NCBI GenBank assembly: GCA_021847645.1
Contig: JAJZQG010000037.1
Span: 1 to 47,657, forward strand
Source of the DNA: Myxococcales bacterium
GTDB lineage: Bacteria; Myxococcota_A; Polyangia; Polyangiales; Polyangiaceae
Reading direction: 5' to 3'
DNA: 47,657 bases
The translations under genes and the position numbers were made by a program. Positions 42,930 through 47,657 of this stretch are shown here, one piece after another (position 1 is the stretch's first letter; every line of letters starts with the position of its first letter). The notes under the pieces are model-generated. The model was given only the letters and a program-made list of their open reading frames with translations, was not told the origin of the DNA and made no database searches.

Positions 42930-43832
42930 TCAACGCGTGGCCAGCACGGTGCCGCCGATGGCAAGGGCCACGGCCACGCCCCTTCGGGCCGTGAGCTTCT
43001 CTCCCAGAAACAGGGCGGCCAGCAGGATCACGAAGATGCTGCTGGTCTGGTTGAGGATGCTCGCCCTGCTCGCAAACGTGTACTTCAAGCCCACGATCCA
43101 GGTGATCATGGCGAGGTAGGTGCCCACGATCGCGGCGGGGATCGCGGTGCGCCAGTGCGAACCGGGCCGGAAGCACTGACGGACCGAGGCGCGGTGTCGC
43201 GGTAGCATGGCCTGTACCGCAATGAACACCGTGCCCGCGATCAGACGCACCGTGGTCACCCACCAAGGGTCGGCGTGCGACAAGATCGGCTTCATGATCA
43301 CCAGGCCGCCGGCCATCAGCAGGATGGACAGCACGCCGATGAGCACGCCGCCGATCATGCCGCGACGGTCGGCGTGGCGCGTGCGCTGGCCGGGCTCCCA
43401 GGTGCCGACGAGGATGGCGCCGGTCATCAGCGCCATGGCCGCGAGCACGGCCGGGCCGATGTGCTCGCCCAGGCCAGCCCAGGCGCACAGGATCACGAAC
43501 GGGCTGTAGAGGCTGTCGACGATGGCGGTGTTGCCGGCGCCGATGCGGTTGAGGGCCACGAAGAACAGCGAGTCGGCCACGCCGATGCCCAGCACGCCGC
43601 TGAGGGCCAGCGCCACCCAATCGAACGTCGACACCCCGGCGGGCGCGAGCGTGACGCCGAGCAGCGGCAGGGTGATGAAGAACAGCGCCAGCGCGACGGT
43701 GTTCTTGAACAGGTTGAGCGCGACCGGCGGGATGCGCTCGCCGGACTTGCGGAACAGGATGACGGCCACGGCCCAGATCAGGGCGCAACCCAGCGAGTAG
43801 ATCTCACCGATGGTGGAGGAGGTGGGCGTCAC
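42930..43832 (-). CDS. EamA/DMT-family transporter
   Basis: 300 residues with ten hydrophobic helices in two EamA repeats: first IYSLGCALIWAVAVILFRKS to about residue 145, second GMIGGVLIGVLSILLMAGG to the end. Drug/metabolite transporter family signatures are NRIGAGNTAIVDSLYSPFVI and RASILNQTSSIFVILLAALF, both followed by GEHI/GEKL. Such proteins export amino acids, nucleotides or sugars; the substrate is unknown. It stands upstream of cydA with a 126-base gap, so co-transcription is possible but not needed. Confidence 0.9.
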   Translation of the reverse strand: MTPTSSTIGEIYSLGCALIWAVAVILFRKSGERIPPVALNLFKNTVALALFFITLPLLGVTLAPAGVSTFDWVALALSGVLGIGVADSLFFVALNRIGAGNTAIVDSLYSPFVILCAWAGLGEHIGPAVLAAMALMTGAILVGTWEPGQRTRHADRRGMIGGVLIGVLSILLMAGGLVIMKPILSHADPWWVTTVRLIAGTVFIAVQAMLPRHRASVRQCFRPGSHWRTAIPAAIVGTYLAMITWIVGLKYTFASRASILNQTSSIFVILLAALFLGEKLTARRGVAVALAIGGTVLATR

Positions 43833-43886
43833 GGGCGCGCAACATGCCCGTCTTGCCCACGCTTCGCAAGCACCACCGGCGGCCGC

Positions 43887-44831
43887 TCAATCCGCGAGCA
43901 GCGCGGCCCCCAGCACCCCGGCCGAGTCGCCCAGACGGTTGCGCACGATCGGCGTCGCCAGCTCCTCGTTGAACACGCCGCGCCGCACCTGCTCGACGCC
44001 TTCGCTATAGAGCAAGTCGATGTTCGACAGACCGCCGCCCAGCACCACCACGCTCGGATCCAGGATGTTGATGACGTTCGCCAAGCCGCGTCCGAAGGAG
44101 GCCACGAACAGGTCGACGGCCGCGCGCGCGTGCTCGTCGGAGCCGACGCGCTGTACGATCGCGGCCATGTCCAGGGCGCGCCCCGAACGCCGCAGGTAGT
44201 CGGCTTGCACGGCGGGGCCGCACACGTAGGCCTCGACGCAGCCGCGCTGGCCGCAATAGCACGCGCGCGCCTGCTCGGTGCCGCTGTCCTTGCCCGGCTC
44301 CGTGGCCCACACCACATGATGGCCCCACTCGCCCGCGATGCCTTGTGGACCTCGCCACACCGATCCCCGAGACACCACGCCGCCACCCACGCCCGTTCCC
44401 AGAATCACGCCGAACACCACACCATCGCGCCATCCGCTGGCCGCACCGAACAGCGTCTCGGCCAACGCAAAGCAGTTGGCGTCGTTGTCGAACACCAGCT
44501 CGCGGCCCAGCCGCGCCACCAGGTCCTGCCGGAACGGCCGGCCATTCAGGCACGTCGTGTTCGAGTTCTTCACGCAGCCGTCCCGCCGCACCCCGCCCGG
44601 CATGCCCACGCCGATTGGCAACGTGTCGAGCGGCACGCCGGCCTGCCGGGCCGTGTTCTCGATCATCGACGCTACCGTCTCGAGCACTGCCTCGTAGCCC
44701 TGATCCCGCTGCGTGGGCACGCGCAGGCGCAGCAGCTCCTCGAAGTCGTCCCGCCCGCGCAAGCGCAGCACCACGGATTCGACCTTGGTCCCACCCAGAT
44801 CGACGCCCATTCGCAGCTGCCGCTCACGCAC
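43887..44831 (-). CDS. ROK-family sugar kinase (glucokinase-like)
   Basis: 314 residues from the GTG at 44831; the ATG at 44810 would start right at the first strand (MGVDLGG) and trim it, so GTG is preferred. The phosphate loop is GVDLGGTKVESVV, the catalytic Asp is in VFDNDANCFALAE, the second phosphate motif is GTGVGGGVV and the zinc motif is ACYCGQRGCVEAYV with His from GEWGHH. These are the ROK kinase signatures; the ligand might be glucose, fructose or N-acetylglucosamine. No DNA-binding domain precedes it, so it is an enzyme rather than a repressor. It is divergent from the proline-rich lipoprotein gene. Confidence 0.92.
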   Translation of the reverse strand: MRERQLRMGVDLGGTKVESVVLRLRGRDDFEELLRLRVPTQRDQGYEAVLETVASMIENTARQAGVPLDTLPIGVGMPGGVRRDGCVKNSNTTCLNGRPFRQDLVARLGRELVFDNDANCFALAETLFGAASGWRDGVVFGVILGTGVGGGVVSRGSVWRGPQGIAGEWGHHVVWATEPGKDSGTEQARACYCGQRGCVEAYVCGPAVQADYLRRSGRALDMAAIVQRVGSDEHARAAVDLFVASFGRGLANVINILDPSVVVLGGGLSNIDLLYSEGVEQVRRGVFNEELATPIVRNRLGDSAGVLGAALLAD

Positions 44832-45013
44832 CGCTCGCGCTCTCCCTGCTCGCAGCAATTCTGAACACGCGCGGGAGCGTAGGCGCGCGATAGGGGGTTG
44901 TCCACGACGTCGCCCGCCGTGTCCCTCGACCGCGATTGAGCATCGCCGTACGGGCCCGGCCGCGCTATGGTTGCCCTTCTGGCCCATAGCGTTCGAAAGG
45001 ACTGACGCACCGC

Positions 45014-45904
45014 ATGAATGCACGCACTGCTCGCTCCGCTGTCGCGATGTTCCTGCTCACCGCCCTGGCGGCCTGCGGAGGTGGAACCTCAGCGCCGGTG
45101 ACTCCCGCCGCCCCGCCCCCCTCGTCCGCTCCGGCGCCCAAGCCCGCCCCCGAGCCCGCGGCGTCGTCCGCCGCTGCTCCTGCTGCCGCTCCCGCGCCCA
45201 AGTACGATGTCGACTTCGTCGAGGCCAAGCAGAGCCCCAACCCCGACGTGATGCCCAAGGTCAGCATCGACATCCCGGGATTCGATCAGGTGATCCCTGC
45301 CTCGCTGGTGAGCGCGACGAAGGTTCGCTACAAGGTCACCAACTTCGAGAAGATGCCGCAAGGCTCGTACGTGCAGTTCGTTGTCGACGACACGCCCTAC
45401 AAGCCGGTGACCGATCTGAAGACCGAGCTGACGCTGCCTCAGCTGGCGCCCGGCGGCACGTTGGCCGACGGCGAGCACATCATCGCCGCGTTCGTGTGCC
45501 GCAAGAACGGCGAGTCGGTCAAGGGACCCAACTCGATCGCCGTCCGGCGTTTCTGGACGGGCAAGCGCACGCCCGGAACGTGGGATCCCAACAAGCAGCC
45601 GCTGATGGTGCTGGGAAGCCCCTACGGCACCTACAAGCTGTCGGACGGTATCGATCCGCTGGTGGACTTCTACGTGCTCAACGCCCAGCTGGGCCAGAAG
45701 GACTACTCGATCCGCGCCTTGCTCAAGGGACCCGGCATCAAGGACGAAGGCATCGAGCGCATCATCACCGATTGGCGCACCCAGATCATCTTGTCGGCCC
45801 ACCCGGGCGACTACACCCTGCAGTTCGTGCTTCTCGATCGCAACGGCGACCCGGTCCCCGGGCCGGGCAACTCGACGACCCGCAAGTTCTCCGTCGCGCC
45901 GTGA
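45014..45904 (+). CDS. Ala/Pro-rich lipoprotein of unknown function
   Basis: 296 residues. A lipobox is clear (LLTALAAC-GGG). Residues about 25-65 are an Ala/Pro/Ser linker typical of outer-membrane tethering. The folded part (from VDFVEAKQSPNPDVMP) is beta-rich with immunoglobulin-like strands: VRYKVTNFEKMPQGSYVQF, DGEHIIAAFVCRKNGESVK, RRFWTGKRTPGTWDPNKQPL, and SAHPGDYTLQFVLLDRNGD. I do not know a family, but the pattern with GEHIIAAF resembles domains that bind polysaccharide or other envelope components. AAGGA lies 13 bases before the ATG. It is followed by the TerB-like gene 84 bases later. Confidence 0.7.
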   Translation: MNARTARSAVAMFLLTALAACGGGTSAPVTPAAPPPSSAPAPKPAPEPAASSAAAPAAAPAPKYDVDFVEAKQSPNPDVMPKVSIDIPGFDQVIPASLVSATKVRYKVTNFEKMPQGSYVQFVVDDTPYKPVTDLKTELTLPQLAPGGTLADGEHIIAAFVCRKNGESVKGPNSIAVRRFWTGKRTPGTWDPNKQPLMVLGSPYGTYKLSDGIDPLVDFYVLNAQLGQKDYSIRALLKGPGIKDEGIERIITDWRTQIILSAHPGDYTLQFVLLDRNGDPVPGPGNSTTRKFSVAP

Positions 45905-45929
45905 TCCCCGCGCCGCGCGCGCGCTGCGC

Positions 45930-45958
45930 TTGAGCAGGCACCACAAAGCGCCTAGGCT
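45930..45958 (+). promoter_or_regulatory. Candidate promoter of the TerB-like gene
   Basis: TTGAGC (45930-45935) and TAGGCT (45953-45958) are 17 bases apart and 30 bases before the ATG at 45989. The -10 has only three of six consensus bases, so this is tentative. Confidence 0.35.
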
Positions 45959-45988
45959 CGCAGCTCAAACCCTGACCGGAGCGCATGC

Positions 45989-46432
45989 ATGGCCAAAGCA
46001 ACCTTTGAAGCGTCGTCGCTTCCCCATCTCTGCGACCTGCTCATGGCAGGCGCTCATGCCGACGATCACCTCGACGGGCGCGAGGTCGAAGCAGTCAAGA
46101 AGCTCTTGAGCGGCTTGATCGAGGACGGCGCGCTGCCCGAGGAGATCGTGGCCCGCATCGAGGGATTCGATCCCAAGGGATTCGACCTGCAGGCATCCGC
46201 CAAGGGGCTCGGCGAGATCTCCAAGGAACACAAGCGCGCCGTGCTCGAGATGCTCTCGAACCTGAGCGAGGCCGACGCGGAGATCGACTTCGCCGAGGAC
46301 GAGTTCCTGCGCAAGGTGGCGGATGCCCTCGGCGCCACGGCCGAGGAGCTCAAGGGGCTCACGGTCGATATCGAGATCGTCCCGCCCACCCGCCAGCGCC
46401 CCGCCCCGCCCCCGCTGCCCAAGAAGAAGTAA
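45989..46432 (+). CDS. TerB-like protein
   Basis: 147 residues, all-helical. It has two TerB-type acidic helix pairs: LLMAGAHADDHLDGREVEAV and MLSNLSEADAEIDFAEDEFL. Each has the Asp-rich, A-D-G/A-x-[IL]-D metal-binding-like loop of the TerB/tellurite resistance family. Proteins of this type occur in stress and phage-defence loci as well as alone. No other ter gene is in the window, so a role in tellurite resistance is not implied. The C-terminus is a short Pro/Lys tail (RPAPPPLPKKK). GGAG is 8 bases before the ATG. Confidence 0.75.
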   Translation: MAKATFEASSLPHLCDLLMAGAHADDHLDGREVEAVKKLLSGLIEDGALPEEIVARIEGFDPKGFDLQASAKGLGEISKEHKRAVLEMLSNLSEADAEIDFAEDEFLRKVADALGATAEELKGLTVDIEIVPPTRQRPAPPPLPKKK

Positions 46433-46437
46433 CCCAG

Positions 46438-47657
46438 CTACCGACCGCACGACAGGCGGGTAACGAACGCCTCGGGGTGTCCCGCTTCGAAGCACGTCCA
46501 GCTCAACAGCCATTCTCCCGCCCGCGACGTCGGCACGACCAACGGCGTGGCCTGCTCGCCGTGCGACTGGCCGATGATCGACCCCTCGCCCGCGCCGCTG
46601 TCGTCGACCCGTGCCGCGCGCACGCGGCCTCCGTCGTACCAGGCGACCAGACCCTCGCCGCCCGGCTGCAACGACGCACCGATCTGCGTGCCCCCGGGAG
46701 CCAGGATCTTTCTCCACCGCACCTTGCCGCTCGTCGCATCGACGGCCGCGATGTACGAACCGGTGGGTTCTCGCCGCCACGTGACCAGACACGAATCGCC
46801 CGCGCACGACAGCTCCGGCGCACGCACCTTGCCCCGCGGCTCGGAGACCACGACACCCTGCTCGTCGGTCGCAGGCCACACGACCGACCCGTCGGAAACG
46901 CGAACGGCGCGCAACACGATCGCTTGCTCCTGGATGGTGTCGCGTCGCCAGGCGATCACGAGACGATCTCCGGCGACGGCGATGGACGGGGACGATCCGC
47001 TCTGGCGCGAGGAGGGCACCGCGTAGCGTGCCACGGCGACCGCCGGGCCCGTGGCCGTGAGGTCCGCGTGGAACCGCTGCAACATGATGTCGGCCGGGCC
47101 GGCTTTGGCCGCATCGGCAAACACCGCCGCTACCGTTCCGTCGCCCAGCGCGACCACGGACGGGTGCGGCACCGATGCCTTGTTGGGCGAGAGCCGCTGC
47201 GTGGGACCGACCGGCTTGCCTGAAGCGTCCAGCCTTCGCAGGTAGGCGCCCCGTGTCCCGATGGCGTCGTCCCCAAACACGACGACGAATCCGTCACCCG
47301 CGGCCACGATCGATCCGTTGTCGATATTGCCGGCCGACGGCAGCATGTCCACGGGCTGGTCGATGGGGACAAGGTCTTGGCCTAGGCGCTCTGCCCACAG
47401 GTCCCAGCGCTGCTTGTCGTTCTGGTTGTCGACCCAGGACACGACGATGCCCGACGATCCCGAAGCGATGGAAGGTCCGCGCAGGGACGAAGTCCATTCG
47501 AACGGACGAGGACGTGCGAGCGCGGTAACGCGGCACGGGCCGGTGTTGGCAGCAGCCAGCCGCACGTTGTCGAGCATGGTCAGCAACGCGCCGCTGTCGG
47601 AGGACTCGGCCGCCTGCTCGAGGACGTGCACGGCGTCTTCCGGCTTGCTGTCGGCCA
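46438..47657 (-). CDS. Secreted beta-propeller-like protein (5' end outside window)
   Basis: About 406 residues are visible, and the frame is open to the right edge (ADSKPEDA precedes the GTG at 47631). Short beta repeats with DxD/Gly turns recur: GIVVSWVDNQNDKQRW, DGFVVVFGDDAIGTRG, PSVVALGDGTVAAVF, DRLVIAWRRDTIQEQ and GEGLVAWYDGGRVRAARV. They resemble a seven-bladed propeller with a hydrophobic central strand in each blade. Cys pairs (CAGDSC, WTCFEAG, LSCGR) suggest an extracytoplasmic location. The preceding N-terminal part, probably with signal peptide, is not seen. It is convergent with the TerB-like gene, with 5 bases between the stops. Function unknown. Confidence 0.7.
   Translation of the reverse strand, partial: ADSKPEDAVHVLEQAAESSDSGALLTMLDNVRLAAANTGPCRVTALARPRPFEWTSSLRGPSIASGSSGIVVSWVDNQNDKQRWDLWAERLGQDLVPIDQPVDMLPSAGNIDNGSIVAAGDGFVVVFGDDAIGTRGAYLRRLDASGKPVGPTQRLSPNKASVPHPSVVALGDGTVAAVFADAAKAGPADIMLQRFHADLTATGPAVAVARYAVPSSRQSGSSPSIAVAGDRLVIAWRRDTIQEQAIVLRAVRVSDGSVVWPATDEQGVVVSEPRGKVRAPELSCAGDSCLVTWRREPTGSYIAAVDATSGKVRWRKILAPGGTQIGASLQPGGEGLVAWYDGGRVRAARVDDSGAGEGSIIGQSHGEQATPLVVPTSRAGEWLLSWTCFEAGHPEAFVTRLSCGR

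Noticed and set aside
43275..44864. A long plus-strand open frame opposite the EamA and ROK genes.
   Set aside because: Its translation is His/Arg/Gln-rich and matches no family; both minus-strand genes have full motif sets.
45989..46432. Part of a tellurite resistance (ter) gene cluster.
   Set aside because: Only the TerB-like gene is present; terA, C, D and E homologues are absent from the window.

Overview
The window is GC-rich, densely coded DNA that looks like a chromosome segment of a Myxococcota (deltaproteobacterial, Polyangia-like) bacterium. The pointers are a secreted enzyme ending in a MYXO-CTERM-like tail (Cys-rich motif, one hydrophobic helix, Arg cluster), a membrane-anchored Ser/Thr protein kinase with PEGA domain among FHA proteins, a hybrid histidine kinase, many Ala/Pro-rich lipoproteins, a four-helix-bundle (23S intervening-sequence type) protein, and Arg-rich shadow frames typical of high GC. 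No rRNA, tRNA, CRISPR array, intact prophage or intact insertion sequence was recognised.

Layout. 1-2.9 kb: 3' end of a YfhO-type membrane protein, then a repeat-filled spacer. 2.9-9.3 kb: a sulfatase-modifying-factor-like protein and quinolinate synthase (nadA) on the minus strand; a plus-strand run of an exported protein, a lytic transglycosylase-like exoprotein and a von Willebrand A protein; then a nicotinamidase (pncA). 9.4-16.2 kb: a GT-C membrane glycosyltransferase gene broken by one in-frame TAG, a four-helix-bundle gene followed by a strong hairpin, a small lipoprotein, a large FG-GAP lipoprotein, an alpha/beta hydrolase and a spacer with a C-type lectin remnant. 16.2-23.6 kb: a signalling block (hybrid histidine kinase, FHA protein, Ser/Thr kinase, TPR protein, second FHA protein), then an orphan DNA methyltransferase. 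24.6-30 kb: a cyclic-nucleotide-binding protein, a GNAT acetyltransferase, an aldehyde dehydrogenase and a histone-deacetylase-like protein with a long extra C-terminal region. 30-33 kb: an insertion-sequence remnant, hybrid cluster protein (hcp) and a second GNAT.

33.05-40.24 kb is the most interesting part: seven same-strand genes, the last five joined to their predecessor by ATGA stop/start overlaps. They encode an HTH/PBP-like/NTPase-like regulator, a fused two-half ABC ATPase with CbiO/EcfA features, an ECF S-like membrane protein, an EcfT-like membrane protein, a small lipoprotein, a TonB-dependent receptor and a TrmO(TsaA)-FmdE-like fusion. Together they look like an envelope-spanning uptake system in which an ECF-type importer is paired with an outer-membrane receptor. 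The substrate is not visible; a metal chelate or an oxyanion such as molybdate/tungstate is a guess from the FmdE-like and NTPase-like domains.

40.4-47.7 kb: cytochrome bd oxidase (cydAB), an EamA-family exporter, a ROK sugar kinase, a proline-rich lipoprotein, a TerB-like protein and the 3' end of a secreted propeller-like protein cut by the window edge. The cyd and hcp genes suggest life at low or fluctuating oxygen.
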